The notes under the pieces were generated by a model. It saw only the letters and a list, made by a program, of their open reading frames with translations. It searched no databases and was not told where the DNA came from. Positions 15,691 through 15,809 of a stretch of DNA of 15,809 nucleotides are shown here, in pieces (position 1 is the stretch's first letter; every line of letters starts with the position of its first letter). This DNA comes from Bacteroidetes bacterium CG2_30_32_10. GTDB taxonomy: Bacteria > Bacteroidota > Bacteroidia > Bacteroidales > CG2-30-32-10. A program made the translations under genes and the position numbers. The stretch lies in the NCBI GenBank assembly GCA_001872995.1, contig MNXO01000057.1, positions 1 to 15,809 on the forward strand, written 5' to 3'.

Positions 15691-15809
15691 GATTTTTCAT
15701 AAATGGTAAAAGGAGTTTATTTTATTTCATAATTCATTCATTTTAATTTGGTTTATACTAATTTATTTATTTAACAAGGTTTTTAAAGGCTCTACCTTTT
15801 TAAAAGATA

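Overview
The window is AT-rich, its genes lack Shine-Dalgarno motifs, and several are preceded by the Bacteroidetes-type -7 promoter element TAnnTTTG. Together with the gene content (an alternative GlmU-like protein, a DUF4835/PorD protein, an Rpb6-like omega subunit, and bamD-rpoZ-coaBC-porD-recN gene order) this points to a member of the phylum Bacteroidota. The species cannot be read from the sequence.

Left part (1-7255). A rho-independent terminator at 51-73 closes a plus-strand gene lying outside the window. It is followed by a GlmU-like sugar-nucleotide enzyme (98-1285), the ATP-dependent protease Lon (1485-3926), a minus-strand LolC/E-type FtsX/MacB permease (3956-5176), and a divergently transcribed TonB-dependent outer-membrane receptor whose start is best placed at 5312. 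These are ordinary chromosomal genes. The permease and the receptor share a short divergent promoter region.

Right part (7281-15548, all minus strand, so read right to left). The order is smpB, bamD, rpoZ, coaBC, porD, then a restriction-modification pair, then recN. Apart from the restriction-modification pair, this is a gene neighbourhood I know as recurrent in Bacteroidetes. It joins ribosome rescue (SmpB), beta-barrel assembly (BamD), transcription (omega), coenzyme A synthesis (CoaBC), type IX secretion (PorD) and DNA repair (RecN).

The accessory element is the two-gene module at 9089-11364. It encodes a beta-class N4-cytosine/N6-adenine methyltransferase with an N-terminal HEAT-repeat domain, and a CfrBI-like restriction endonuclease that overlaps it by 4 bp. 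The module sits between porD and recN. On its upstream side it has a strong stem-loop after porD and its own promoter-like box. On its downstream side it has a nested inverted repeat and a short tandem repeat. It therefore looks like a self-contained cassette set into a housekeeping cluster.

The last 260 bases (15549-15809) hold the smpB promoter, a 16-bp near-perfect direct repeat and a sequence resembling an insertion-sequence end. No gene could be supported there. I see no tRNA, rRNA, CRISPR array or complete mobile element. The best candidate for something beyond routine is the HEAT-methyltransferase/CfrBI-like module. I see no evidence for a wholly new kind of system.
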